Assembly (NCBI GenBank): GCA_033795365.1
Contig: JARYGU010000008.1
Span: 62,001-126,000, forward strand
Direction: 5' to 3'
Length of the DNA stretch: 64,000 bases
Source of the DNA: JARYGU01 sp033795365
Lineage (GTDB): Bacteria; Pseudomonadota; Alphaproteobacteria; Rhizobiales; Rhizobiaceae
In this document: positions 52,372 through 61,259 of the stretch, one piece after another
Layout: each line of letters begins with the position of its first letter
Numbering within the stretch: position 1 is the first letter of the stretch
Notes under the pieces: model-generated
What the model saw: the letters and a program-made list of their open reading frames with translations, nothing else
Database searches by the model: none
What the model was told of the DNA's origin: nothing
Position numbers and translations under genes: made by a program

Positions 52372-53217
52372 TCATCCGCGCCGCTTCATCGGCCAGCGTT
52401 CCGTCCTGGTACCGGCCACGCGCGCCTCGTCGCCGAGGCGGACCGTTCCCTCCCCGCGCGGCACCGCGTTCCAGCCGAAGAGCACGCCCGCAACGCGCCG
52501 GTCCGCGGACATGCGCTTTTCGGCGAGCCCCTGAATCGGGTTTCCGCCGATGCGCTCGCCGGTCGTCTGGTCCTGCGTCGTCATGATGCAGCGCGCGCAG
52601 GGCTTGACGAAATCGAAGATGACACCGCCGACCTCTATCGCTTCCCACAAATCTTCCGCCCACGGGTCGTCGCAGTCGAGAAGGATATTGGTGCGGAAAC
52701 GCTCCATGCCGACCGGCTCCTGCCCCTTTTCGGCAAGCGTGCGGTTGAGATCGGCGAGCGAGCCGGTCGTGGTGACGAGCACCTGATAACCGTCGGCAAA
52801 GGACATCGGCGTATCCGGTCCGGCCCATTCCGGATTGGCGAAACGTCGCGCCGCGCCATCCATATGAACGATCATGACCGCCCGGCCGAACCACTCCGAG
52901 ACCGCCGCATTCGCCGCATCGTCGGCGACAGCGGCGTTGACGGAGCTGTCCCAGACGGCCACGTCGATGCGCCGGCCGGGATCGAAGGCCGCCTCAACCG
53001 ACTTTCCCTCCATCGAAAGCCGGAGACCGTCGCCCTTCGCATGCGCCTCGACGCGGGCCAGAGCCTGAAGTTCGCGCTGGGTGACGAAGCGGCCGTCCGG
53101 CTCGACGATCATGAAGCGCCGGTCGCCTTCGAAACCGTCGGGCCTCACATCGGCGACCTCCAGACCGACCGCCCTGCCGCTCTTCAACGGATAGATGTTC
53201 AGAGCCTTCACCTTCAC
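52372..53217 (-). CDS. MOSC domain protein
   Basis: 281 residues from a GTG start with AGAGG upstream. An N-terminal beta-barrel (NIYPLKSGRAVGLEVADVRP) precedes the MOSC domain; FVKPCARCIMTTQDQTTGE holds the conserved Cys that contacts molybdenum cofactor or sulfur. Relatives are mARC/YcbX proteins that reduce N-hydroxylated bases. Stands alone, converging on the MFS gene. Confidence 0.88.
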   Translation of the reverse strand: MKVKALNIYPLKSGRAVGLEVADVRPDGFEGDRRFMIVEPDGRFVTQRELQALARVEAHAKGDGLRLSMEGKSVEAAFDPGRRIDVAVWDSSVNAAVADDAANAAVSEWFGRAVMIVHMDGAARRFANPEWAGPDTPMSFADGYQVLVTTTGSLADLNRTLAEKGQEPVGMERFRTNILLDCDDPWAEDLWEAIEVGGVIFDFVKPCARCIMTTQDQTTGERIGGNPIQGLAEKRMSADRRVAGVLFGWNAVPRGEGTVRLGDEARVAGTRTERWPMKRRG

Positions 53218-53354
53218 ATGGCACCTCTTCTCACATTCGGATTCAACGACCTGCCGAACCGATTCAAGCGGGTCGCACAAAAGCATGTTTTTCTTCGGAT
53301 TTCACCTGGGGTGGCGGGAAGATCTCCGCAGGCGTTCCTGTCCGATCTCAAGGC

Positions 53355-54422
53355 TTAGGCCTTGTCGGGCGAAAGCGTGTTCGTCCGGCTTCGCGCCGGG
53401 CTGAGGAGGTATGCGCGCAAACGGCTGCGCCGCCACAATCCGACAAGACGCCTGCGGCTTGGAGCCTCGATCAGCTCGTGGCTGAGCCATGCGGCGAGAA
53501 GGGCCATGGCGAGCGACAGCACGGCGAGAACGGGTTCGGGAAGAAGCCCGGAAAAGGTCTGCCGCGTCAGGAACATCACCGGCACATGGAAGAGATAGAG
53601 AGAGAAACTGACCGTACCCAGGAAGCGCAACGGCGCGGAGGCGAATATCCTGGAAGCAACGGGATGCTCCTGTGCGACCAACGCCACGATCACCGCCGAT
53701 GCGAAGGCGCTCGGCAATCCCCAGAATTCCGGACTGAAGGCCGGAAATACATGCCGGTAAGAGAAGAAGATCACGAGCAGGACAAGCGTCAGGATGCCGG
53801 AAAAAAGCGAAGGGGACCGCTCCTTCGCGACCGAGTGAAACCAGCCTGCCGCGACGCCGAACAGAAAATACGGAAGCTTTGAAAGAAGCAGGATCCCCGG
53901 GCCCGGCATTTCCCAGAGGCCGTCGAGAGCGACGACGCTCACAAGCAGCACGCCGATTGCGCGATAACGCTGCGGCTGGGCAAGGAAAAGCCAGATCACC
54001 GGAAACAGGACGTAGAACTGGATTTCCGGCGGAACGGACCAGAAGACGCCACTCGAACCGAGCAGCAGGACGTGACGGACGAAATCCAACATTCCCTCTA
54101 TCGGCTGGATATAATCCAGCCCCGGCGCCACGGACACCAGCACGACCAGAAGCACGGCCGCGAGATAGACCGGATAAATCCGGGCGAAGCGGCTGACGAT
54201 GAAATCGAGGATGCTTTCCTGCGTCGGAGGCCGCGCTCCGTAGAGATAGGCCATGAGAAAGCCGCTGAGCGCGAAGAAGAGGCCCACGGCCTCGCTCCCC
54301 ATCACCGGAAGATCGAATGCGGCGATCGTCGGAAACACCAGCCCGAGATGTGCCGCGACCACGACCGCCGCGGCGATGCCGCGCAGCCCGTCGAGGCTCG
54401 ATATGTGCGTCGGCCCGTTCAT
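53355..54422 (-). CDS. acyltransferase family 3 membrane protein
   Basis: 355 residues with about ten helices. SSLDGLRGIAAAVVVAAHLG at residues 8-27 and RFARIYPVYL (about 79) are the signature of OafA/YrhL-type O-acyltransferases, which acetylate polysaccharides or antibiotics at the inner membrane. The likely target is a surface glycan, but no glycosyltransferases are near. The long upstream open frame is an antisense extension. Confidence 0.88.
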   Translation of the reverse strand: MNGPTHISSLDGLRGIAAAVVVAAHLGLVFPTIAAFDLPVMGSEAVGLFFALSGFLMAYLYGARPPTQESILDFIVSRFARIYPVYLAAVLLVVLVSVAPGLDYIQPIEGMLDFVRHVLLLGSSGVFWSVPPEIQFYVLFPVIWLFLAQPQRYRAIGVLLVSVVALDGLWEMPGPGILLLSKLPYFLFGVAAGWFHSVAKERSPSLFSGILTLVLLVIFFSYRHVFPAFSPEFWGLPSAFASAVIVALVAQEHPVASRIFASAPLRFLGTVSFSLYLFHVPVMFLTRQTFSGLLPEPVLAVLSLAMALLAAWLSHELIEAPSRRRLVGLWRRSRLRAYLLSPARSRTNTLSPDKA

Positions 54423-54487
54423 ATGTCGATCCCGCTCCTGCCCTGTCGCGGGCGGCGGAATTATCCTCGGCAGCTCTTTACGCCCGG

Positions 54488-57367
54488 TTAAGATGCAACC
54501 GGAGGACGTTCGCTTTCCGGCGGACGGGCCGTCGGACGCCTGCCCGAAAGGATCTTCTGGTAGAAGAGCCCGATGCCGATCAGCACCGCGCCGAGTCCGA
54601 TGAAGGAGAGCGCCCGCAGGATGCCTTCGAGGTTGGACATGTCGATCAGGAACACCTTGATGACGGCGATCAGCACCAGAGCGGCCGAAGCGAGCCGGAT
54701 GCTCTTCGCATCGAACCGCGAACCGAGCGCCAGGAGCAGCACGCCGCAGACGAGCCAGACGACCGAATAGGTATAAGTCTCCCCCTGCAGGAAGCCCTTC
54801 CAGTCGGCGATGCTTTCGCCATGCCAGTAGCGGCGCACGCAAAGCGTCACCCAGGCGAAGCCGAGGGCGGCCGCCGTCAGCGCCAGGGCGATCACATAGG
54901 GCATCGGCCGCCTGCCGCGCGCATAGAAGGCAAGGCCGGCATAGGCGAGCCCTGGCAAAAGGTAGCCGATGAGCAGCAGGTTGAAAAAGGGGATAGAACC
55001 CGTCAGCTCGCCGGTGAGATAGGGATTGAGCGCGACGAAATGGGCAATCAGGATCGATAGCATGGAGATCACCCCGACGGCCATGGAACCGTAGCGGAAG
55101 ATCGGGCTCGGCGACTTGAGATCGAGCGTCATCATCACGCCCGAGGCACCGATCGTCAGAAGCGTGTAGATCGACTGCTCGCCGAGCGTCGGCACCGAGC
55201 TGTCGAGCACGCCGCCGTTCATCGCGTGGCGAACGAGGATCGCCGCGGTCAAAAGCACGAAGAGGCTGGCGAGAGCCTGCAGGAGATTGCGCACCCGCTC
55301 GCCCGGCCATGCGCGCAGCTCCCATGCGGCAAGCGCCAGCAGCAATGACGGGATGCCGTAACCGGCCAGAAGCTGGTTGAAAACGGGCGTGCGCGAGAGC
55401 GCGGCGGGACCGACGATCGTCGGGTCCCAGGCGATGCGCGCGGCGACGACGATCGCAGCTGCGACCATCATCCAGGGCAGCGCCGGCCATTGCCTGATCC
55501 GCGTGGCGCCGACGGCGAGCGCGCCGAGGAGGGCGACGAGCAACGTCGTCGCAAGCCCGTCGGTCAGCGCGAAAAGCGACAGGAAGAGGAAGGCGAAGGC
55601 GCCCGATACCAGCGCCGCCTGGACGACGGCGTCATATGCGGGGCGATCGGGGCGGCGATCGGTCGCCTCCGCGCCGGCAAGAAGCGCAAGCCCCGCGGCT
55701 ACCGCGAAGAAGCCGTGCTTCGGATCGAAGGAGAGATTGCCGAAGACGGCAAGGCTGATCGCCGTCATCGCGAGCGGCACCGCCGTCATCAGGACGCTCC
55801 AGATGGCGGCGAAACGCGGCTCGCGCGCGCGTTGCAGCGCCACCGCCGCTCCGCCGACGGCCATCAGGCCTGCGGCGAGCGACAGCACGAGATTGATGGG
55901 CGCAAAAGCCGCCGGAGACAGCGGCGCGGCGTTGTCGAAGGTTGCAGCCGGCCCGCCGAGCGACGGCGGCGCAGCCATGTCGATGATCGAATGGAGCGTG
56001 GCGCCGCTCGGCAGGGCGGCGAGGATCGCTGTCCCGAGAAGGGCTCCGGCACCGGCAAGGACCGCCGGATAGGCCGCCCAGCCGCGCGACGCGCCGAGGA
56101 TGGCAAGCCCGACAACCAGAATGGCGAAACCCGGCGCGGCGCTTGCGGGATCGGGCGCCATGGAGGCAAGCAGCAGCGCGGGGAAAAGTGCGGCAAGCGC
56201 GGCGGTGAGCGACACGGCCATCGCCGGCGGCGCAAGCAGGCGCTCCCAGCCGCTTTCCGTCGCCCGGGCCTTAATCGTGCCCTCCCCGGCAGCCTCCATC
56301 GCGAGCCCGCCCGGCCAGACAAGGCCAACGCCGGCAAGCATGACGAGAAGCGCCAGGACCGGCGGCAGCGTTTGCGCACCCGTCACTTCGGCTAGATAGA
56401 GCACGGCCCACAGGCAGAGGCCGAGATTGGCGAGCGCCGGCACGACCCGCCAGCGGCGAAACCGCGAGGCGGCAAGCGTGGCAAGCCATGTCACCGCGAG
56501 GAAGCCGAACAGGTTCCAGGCCCGCGTCTCGCCGGTCGCAACCAGCAGCGGCGTGGTCATGGAGGCAAGCAGGCCGAGGCCGGCAAGCGCCTGTCCGTGC
56601 AGAAGCGACAGCCCGATCGTCGCGAAGGCGATGGCCGCGAGAAGGACAAAGGCCGTCAGCGACCCGAAATAGTCATAGAAGGCATAGGAGACGAAGGAGA
56701 CGGCAAACAGCGTGACCGCTCCGGCCGCCGTCAGGATGCCCGGGATCATGGCATTGCGGTATTCGTTGGCGATCAGCGGCTGGGCGCGCCGGCGCACCAT
56801 CTCGCCCGCCGCGATCAGCACCAGACCGAAGACGGCTGCGAGCGACAGCCGCACGGCCGGGCTGATGAGGCCGCTCTCGATCGAATATTTGACCATGAAG
56901 ACGCCGCCGAGCGCCAGCGCGATGCCCCCGACCCAGACCGCCCAGCGCGCGCCGATACGGCTTTCAAAGCTTTCGCGCGCTGCCGCAGGCATTTCGGACG
57001 TCTCGCCGGAGGTGCTTGGCGCAACGGTCGCTTCGGCGGCAGCCGCATCGCCGCGGGCGGCAAGCGAACCCTCGAGCGCACCTTCGTCAACGGGCGCGGC
57101 CGCATCTTCCGGAGCCCTCGCCCAGGGACTTGCGAAACCCTCTTCCGCATCTCCGGCGCCTGCCGGCGCTGCTGTAGCGTCCGCCGCCGCCGCATCGCCG
57201 GAGAGGACCGCGGGTCCGCCGCGCAGGACCTCGATCTCGCGCTTCAGCGCGGCGATCTCGTCGGAAAGCCGCGCCGTGTTCCTGCGTGTCATGTTGATCG
57301 CGATCAGCGCCAGCGCGAAGCCGGCAAGAACCAGGATATCCACCTTTACGACTCTCCCTCGATGCAT
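54488..57367 (-). CDS. DUF2339 giant multi-pass membrane protein
   Basis: 959 residues. Helix 1 (residues 11-27), a coiled coil (RLSDEIAALKREIEVLR, about 33-50), an acidic Ala-rich linker to about 130, then more than 20 transmembrane helices. It has the DUF2339 entry segment SRIGARWAVWVGGIALALGG. Function unknown. A GTG 24 nt downstream of the chosen ATG is an alternative start. It lies 65 nt upstream of the acyltransferase, so the two may be cotranscribed. Confidence 0.85.
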   Translation of the reverse strand: MHRGRVVKVDILVLAGFALALIAINMTRRNTARLSDEIAALKREIEVLRGGPAVLSGDAAAADATAAPAGAGDAEEGFASPWARAPEDAAAPVDEGALEGSLAARGDAAAAEATVAPSTSGETSEMPAAARESFESRIGARWAVWVGGIALALGGVFMVKYSIESGLISPAVRLSLAAVFGLVLIAAGEMVRRRAQPLIANEYRNAMIPGILTAAGAVTLFAVSFVSYAFYDYFGSLTAFVLLAAIAFATIGLSLLHGQALAGLGLLASMTTPLLVATGETRAWNLFGFLAVTWLATLAASRFRRWRVVPALANLGLCLWAVLYLAEVTGAQTLPPVLALLVMLAGVGLVWPGGLAMEAAGEGTIKARATESGWERLLAPPAMAVSLTAALAALFPALLLASMAPDPASAAPGFAILVVGLAILGASRGWAAYPAVLAGAGALLGTAILAALPSGATLHSIIDMAAPPSLGGPAATFDNAAPLSPAAFAPINLVLSLAAGLMAVGGAAVALQRAREPRFAAIWSVLMTAVPLAMTAISLAVFGNLSFDPKHGFFAVAAGLALLAGAEATDRRPDRPAYDAVVQAALVSGAFAFLFLSLFALTDGLATTLLVALLGALAVGATRIRQWPALPWMMVAAAIVVAARIAWDPTIVGPAALSRTPVFNQLLAGYGIPSLLLALAAWELRAWPGERVRNLLQALASLFVLLTAAILVRHAMNGGVLDSSVPTLGEQSIYTLLTIGASGVMMTLDLKSPSPIFRYGSMAVGVISMLSILIAHFVALNPYLTGELTGSIPFFNLLLIGYLLPGLAYAGLAFYARGRRPMPYVIALALTAAALGFAWVTLCVRRYWHGESIADWKGFLQGETYTYSVVWLVCGVLLLALGSRFDAKSIRLASAALVLIAVIKVFLIDMSNLEGILRALSFIGLGAVLIGIGLFYQKILSGRRPTARPPESERPPVAS

Positions 57368-57567
57368 CCGCGTCGCAGGCCGACTTTAGGCATGTTTTAC
57401 ACTGACGTAAAATGGGGGACGGAAAGGAGCGTCAGAGGCTGTGAACAATGCTCGTCGTCGTGCTCGGGCGGCGGGATCGAGCGAGGTCTATCGGCGCGCC
57501 GACAAGCGCTGACGCTCACGCTTCGATTTCAGGGCGCCGTGTGAAACGCTCGCACGTTTCGCAATGG

Positions 57568-58077
57568 TTATCGCATCAGGTTTGCGATCGGGAAGATTGC
57601 GCAGGTTTCCGTTCCGTGCGCCAGCAGCTTGCCGTTGCCGTCGCGCAGCCAGGCTTCCGAGGTGGCGATCGTCCTGCCGCGATGGACGATCCTTCCTTCG
57701 CACAGGACCTCGCCCATGCCGGGCAGGACCGGGCGCACGAGGTTCACCTTGAATTCGATCGTCGTATAGGCCTCGCCCGGCTTCGTCACAGAAAACACCG
57801 CACAGCCGAGCGCGGAATCCATCACCGTCGCCGCCCAGCCGCCATGCACGGTGCCGAGCGGGTTCAGGTGTTCCTCCGTCGGGAAACCGGCGAAGACGAC
57901 CCTTCCCTCCTCGACCTCCTTGAGGCTGAAGCGCAGCGTCCGCGCCATCGGCGGTGCCGGCAACTCTCCCGAGAGCATGTCCTTCATCACCTTGAGCCCG
58001 CCGTCGCGGGCGACCACGTCGAGCGACAGCGTGCCCACGCCGGAGACGCTGAGGCCGGGGTAAAGCTCGATATTCAT
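57568..58077 (-). CDS. PaaI-type hotdog thioesterase
   Basis: 169 residues. Hotdog fold with LNPLGTVHGGWAATVMDSAL (about 72-91), the active-site segment of PaaI-like acyl-CoA thioesterases. Probably cleaves a short or aromatic acyl-CoA. Its ATG overlaps the recO stop (ATGA at 58074-58077), so it is coupled to recO, without an evident functional link. Confidence 0.87.
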   Translation of the reverse strand: MNIELYPGLSVSGVGTLSLDVVARDGGLKVMKDMLSGELPAPPMARTLRFSLKEVEEGRVVFAGFPTEEHLNPLGTVHGGWAATVMDSALGCAVFSVTKPGEAYTTIEFKVNLVRPVLPGMGEVLCEGRIVHRGRTIATSEAWLRDGNGKLLAHGTETCAIFPIANLMR

Positions 58078-58835
58078 GCGGACAGTTCTCCAGGAGGTCG
58101 CGGGGAAGCGGCAAGCGCCTTCAGCGCCGCCTGAACGAAGCCTTCGCGCGCGCTCGCAAGCTCCAGGCCGCGCGGTTCGCAGACATGCCGGTTGAGAAAA
58201 AAGGCCGTCAGCCGGAAGGCGTCGGCGAGTGCCGCGCAATCGGCCGCGTGGCGCCCTTCCTCGCCGAGGAAAAGCGGCAGCGCCAGCATCTTGTCCGCCC
58301 AGGGCTCGCCGGCCCCGCGGCTGACGGCGCGGCCGGACTTCGGCGAGACATAGACGAGCTCGGAACGGCTGCCGGTAGCGGCGCATTCCGTGAGATCCAG
58401 GCCGAAGCCGAGATCGTTGAGGACGGCGAGCTCGAAGCGTACGAAAAGCTCGCCGGCATCGGCGGGATCGCCGAGATTTTCCAGGATGACATCGAGCATC
58501 TCGAAGAGGTGCGGATGCGGGTCGCGCTCCGGCAGGAAGCGCAGGAGGGCTGCCATCGCCTGCACGCCGTAGACCGCCGTCGCCGTCTCCATCAGCCGGC
58601 CGGCCCGCAGATGAAGCGGCTCGATCCTGAATTCCCCGAGATGCTCGTCGAGCCTTGCCCGCCAGGTCACCTCGACGGAGTTGCCGGGCTGGAGCACCGG
58701 CTGCATCGTCCGCGACCGCCCGCCGCGCACCAGCCCCATATGCCGGCCGCGCCCACGCGTCATCACCTCGGCGATGACCGACGTCTCGCCATGGCGTCTC
58801 ACTCCCAGAACGATCGCCTCGTCGCTCCACTGCAT
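58074..58835 (-). CDS. recO: DNA repair protein RecO
   Basis: 253 residues. RecFOR mediator that loads RecA on gaps. N-terminal OB fold (EAIVLGVRRHGETSVIAEVM then GRGRHMGLVRGGRS) and a helical C-terminal domain with HLFEMLDVILENLG and RFELAVLNDLGFGLDL. No classical zinc motif in the C-terminus, as is common in alphaproteobacteria. ATG at 58835 is used; a TTG 6 nt upstream is possible. Confidence 0.93.
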   Translation of the reverse strand: MQWSDEAIVLGVRRHGETSVIAEVMTRGRGRHMGLVRGGRSRTMQPVLQPGNSVEVTWRARLDEHLGEFRIEPLHLRAGRLMETATAVYGVQAMAALLRFLPERDPHPHLFEMLDVILENLGDPADAGELFVRFELAVLNDLGFGLDLTECAATGSRSELVYVSPKSGRAVSRGAGEPWADKMLALPLFLGEEGRHAADCAALADAFRLTAFFLNRHVCEPRGLELASAREGFVQAALKALAASPRPPGELSA

Positions 58836-59030
58836 GGCCAAGCCTTACACCCGCGCCGGATGACGGATCAAGCGCGGCCTTTGGCGAAACGCGATGTGGC
58901 CTTTGCGCTACACGAAGGCGACGTCGCAATTTCGGCGCCTTTTCGCCTTTTCCCGGCCTAATTCCGCCCTAGAACGGGACCTGCGGCGACCGCCGCTTCG
59001 TTCCACGACAAGAAACAGGTTTCGTCGATT

Positions 59031-59777
59031 ATGTGTGTGTCCCTTCGCGCCGCCGGTCCGGTGCGGCTCCTTGCCCTGATCGCTCTTTCCATGACGCTGG
59101 CCGGCTGCATGTCCGTCACCGAATCCGTCAAGAAGGGGCCGGACCCGATGCATGTCGCGATGTACGGCCCGCATCCGGAGGAGCGCTTCCCACTTCCTAG
59201 CATGGACATCAGCAAGGTCGATCCGCGATATTTCCGCCAGCAGGTCGCCTATTCCACGCCCGAGCCACCCGGCACGATCGTCGTCGATACGCAGAACCGC
59301 TTTCTCTATCTCGTGCAGGAAGGCGGCATGGCGATGCGCTACGGCATCGGCGTCGGCAAGGCGGGGCTGGAATTCGAGGGCGCGGCGCGCATCGCCCGCA
59401 AGGCGGAATGGCCGCGCTGGACGCCGACGCCGAGCATGATCGCGCGCGAACCGGAGCGCAACGCGCAATGGGCCGGCGGCATGGAGCCGGGGCTCACCAA
59501 TCCGCTCGGCCCGCGCGCGCTCTATCTCTACCAGGGCGACCGCGACACGCTCTTCCGCATCCACGGAACATCCGAGCCGTGGTCGATCGGCAAGGCCGTG
59601 TCGAGCGGCTGCATCCGGCTGTTCAACCAGGACATCATCGATCTCTACGGCCGGGTCCCGGTCGGCACCCGCGTCGTCGTCCTGCAACAGCAGCAGCCGG
59701 AAAGCCTGACGGAGGAGACGCCGGTCGCCTCGACGGACGGCGGCAACAGCGCCTATATCCCGCCGGCTGCGATCTGA
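59031..59777 (+). CDS. L,D-transpeptidase lipoprotein
   Basis: 248 residues. Lipoprotein signal with lipobox LAGC at residues 23-26. YkuD domain from about 80; active-site HGTSEPWSIGKAVSSGCIRL has the catalytic Cys near 196 and conserved His/Ser/Gly/Arg. It makes 3-3 crosslinks or attaches proteins to peptidoglycan in the periplasm. The ribosome binding site is poor. It is divergent from recO by about 195 nt. Confidence 0.92.
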   Translation: MCVSLRAAGPVRLLALIALSMTLAGCMSVTESVKKGPDPMHVAMYGPHPEERFPLPSMDISKVDPRYFRQQVAYSTPEPPGTIVVDTQNRFLYLVQEGGMAMRYGIGVGKAGLEFEGAARIARKAEWPRWTPTPSMIAREPERNAQWAGGMEPGLTNPLGPRALYLYQGDRDTLFRIHGTSEPWSIGKAVSSGCIRLFNQDIIDLYGRVPVGTRVVVLQQQQPESLTEETPVASTDGGNSAYIPPAAI

Positions 59778-59792
59778 CGCCGGGCGCCGGGC

Positions 59793-60170
59793 CTACCAGG
59801 CGCCGGGCTCGCGCACCATATGGACGATGCCGGCCGGGTTCATGATCCAGCCGCCGCGGAAACCCGCGCCCAGATCCTCGATCGGGTCGCAGCGCACGAC
59901 GCCGTTTGCTTCCAGATGCTTCAGCGCGCCGGCGTGGTCCGGCGTGAAAAGCTCCAGCCAAACCTCCGCCTGGCTGTATTGCGGCGCCTCGTCGATCCAG
60001 AGCCGGTTCGGCCCGAGGACGAAGCCCCTGGCCGGCGTTTTTTCGTCGAACGGCTCCAGCCCCACCACATCGCGATAGAAGGCGAGCGTCGCCTCATATT
60101 GGTGGGAGGGCACCTTCATGGCGATGTTGATGCCGCCGCCGATCTCGGCTTTTCCGTTTCGGGCAGACAT
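59793..60170 (-). CDS. VOC family protein
   Basis: 125 residues. EATLAFYRDVVGLEPFDEKT and IMNPAGIVHMVREPG form a vicinal oxygen chelate domain. One conserved metal ligand position (usual His near the start) is replaced by residues such as Lys in NIAMKVPSHQYE. Lies 10 nt after the SRPBCC gene and is very likely cotranscribed, under the ArsR regulator. Confidence 0.82.
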   Translation of the reverse strand: MSARNGKAEIGGGINIAMKVPSHQYEATLAFYRDVVGLEPFDEKTPARGFVLGPNRLWIDEAPQYSQAEVWLELFTPDHAGALKHLEANGVVRCDPIEDLGAGFRGGWIMNPAGIVHMVREPGAW

Positions 60171-60180
60171 ATCGGTTCTC

Positions 60181-60669
60181 CTATAGGAACGATTCCTGCT
60201 CGGATGCGACCACGCCCTTGAGTTCGCTCGGATAGTAGCCGTGGCGAAGGTTGATGCCGTATTCGAGATAGGCCTTCATGCAGGCGAGCATCTGCGACCA
60301 GCCCTCGCAGTTCATGTAGGAGCTTTTCTGGCCGCGGGCGTTCTCGCGCCAGCCGGTTTCGCCGATCGTCACCATCGTGCCGCCGTCGTCCAGGGGCACG
60401 AAGCGCATCTCGACGCGCGTCCTGTAGGCCTCCTCCCCCTCGTCGACCGCCGCATCCCAGCGGAAGACGATGCGTGAATTCTCCTCCACCTCGTCGACGA
60501 TGACCGGCGCCATGCCCCACCAGGTGACGGTGGTGCCGGCGACCAGCGGCGCACTCGCACCGCCGATCGTCGTGAAATAGCCGCTCAGCTTCTCAGGATT
60601 GACGACAGCATCGAACACCTCGGCCACCGGCCTGTCGATGCGCCCGTTCACGCGAAATTCCAGGGTCAT
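60181..60669 (-). CDS. SRPBCC (AHSA1-like) protein
   Basis: 162 residues. RIDRPVAEVFDAVVNPEKLS and WEENSR-like hydrophobic strands ending in CEGWSQMLACMKAYLEYG are typical of activator of Hsp90 ATPase-like START domains, which bind hydrophobic ligands. GGAGG lies 6 nt before the ATG. It is divergent from arsR, a widespread pairing in which ArsR represses the SRPBCC gene. Confidence 0.85.
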   Translation of the reverse strand: MTLEFRVNGRIDRPVAEVFDAVVNPEKLSGYFTTIGGASAPLVAGTTVTWWGMAPVIVDEVEENSRIVFRWDAAVDEGEEAYRTRVEMRFVPLDDGGTMVTIGETGWRENARGQKSSYMNCEGWSQMLACMKAYLEYGINLRHGYYPSELKGVVASEQESFL

Positions 60670-60702
60670 GGCTTCCTCCTGTCGCTTGCCTGAAAACAGG
60701 AT

Positions 60703-60722
60703 ATGTTATAAAAACATAACAT
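60703..60722. promoter_or_regulatory. inverted repeat over the arsR start, ArsR operator
   Basis: ATGTTAT (60703-60709) and ATAACAT (60716-60722) are perfect arms 6 nt apart. The right arm includes the first two bases of the arsR ATG. TTGACA on the minus strand (overlapping the same ATG) is a consensus -35 for the SRPBCC gene, so one site can shut both directions. Confidence 0.75.
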
Positions 60723-61044
60723 GTCAAGCGAATCAGACGACGACGCGATTTTCAAGGCGCTGGCGAACGCAAAACGCCGCCAGCTGCTCGACGCGATCAA
60801 GGACGCTCCGCAGACGACGGGCGCGCTGTGCGAGCAGTTTGCGGAAATGGACCGCTGCACGGTGATGCAGCATCTGAAGGTGCTGGAGGAAGCCGACCTC
60901 GTCATTGTGCGCCGCGAGGGCCGCGAGCGCTGGAATCACCTCAACGCCCTGCCGATCCAGCAGATCCACAATCGCTGGATCAGCCAGTATGCCGGTCATG
61001 CAATGAGCGTGCTCGATGCGCTGAAGGGGGAGACGGGCAGGTAG
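60721..61044 (+). CDS. ArsR family regulator
   Basis: 107 residues. Winged helix: AIFKALANAKRRQLLDAIKD, then MQHLKVLEEADLVIVRREGR. No metal-binding CxC motif; this is the ArsR group paired with SRPBCC proteins. There is no ribosome binding site: the region before the ATG is the operator, and TATAAA at about 60707 ends 8 nt before it, so the mRNA probably begins at or next to the ATG (leaderless). Confidence 0.9.
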   Translation: MSSESDDDAIFKALANAKRRQLLDAIKDAPQTTGALCEQFAEMDRCTVMQHLKVLEEADLVIVRREGRERWNHLNALPIQQIHNRWISQYAGHAMSVLDALKGETGR

Positions 61045-61064
61045 CGCAGAAGGCGCAGCATTTC

Positions 61065-61185
61065 CTCTCCCTGGCGGGGGAGAGGATACAAAACCGAAGG
61101 TTTAGCCGAAGGGCATTGCCCTGCAGGCTAAACTTCAGGCTTTGTTGGCGAGGGAGACACAACGAATGCGAAAAACCCCTCATCT
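61065..61185. repeat. intergenic palindromic mosaic between arsR and tex
   Basis: CTCTCCC / GGGAGAG (61065-61084) is followed by a long hairpin: GAAGGTTTAGCC near 61096 pairs with GGCTAAACTTC near 61127 with one bulge, and the inner AGGGCA / TGCCCT extends it. CAAAACC and GGCTTTG outside continue the symmetry. It closes with ACCCCTCATC, the same end as the element at 29330. Related mosaic element. Confidence 0.65.
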
Positions 61186-61259
61186 GCAAAATCCAGCACT
61201 TAGCTAAAGCTAAGATGCTGATTTACTTCTTCTTCCCCAAGCGAGAAGACAAGGCCGCC

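Noticed and set aside
57343..57367. Different start of DUF2339
   Set aside because: ATG at 57367 or GTG at 57343 are both plausible; kept the ATG because no decisive evidence is present.
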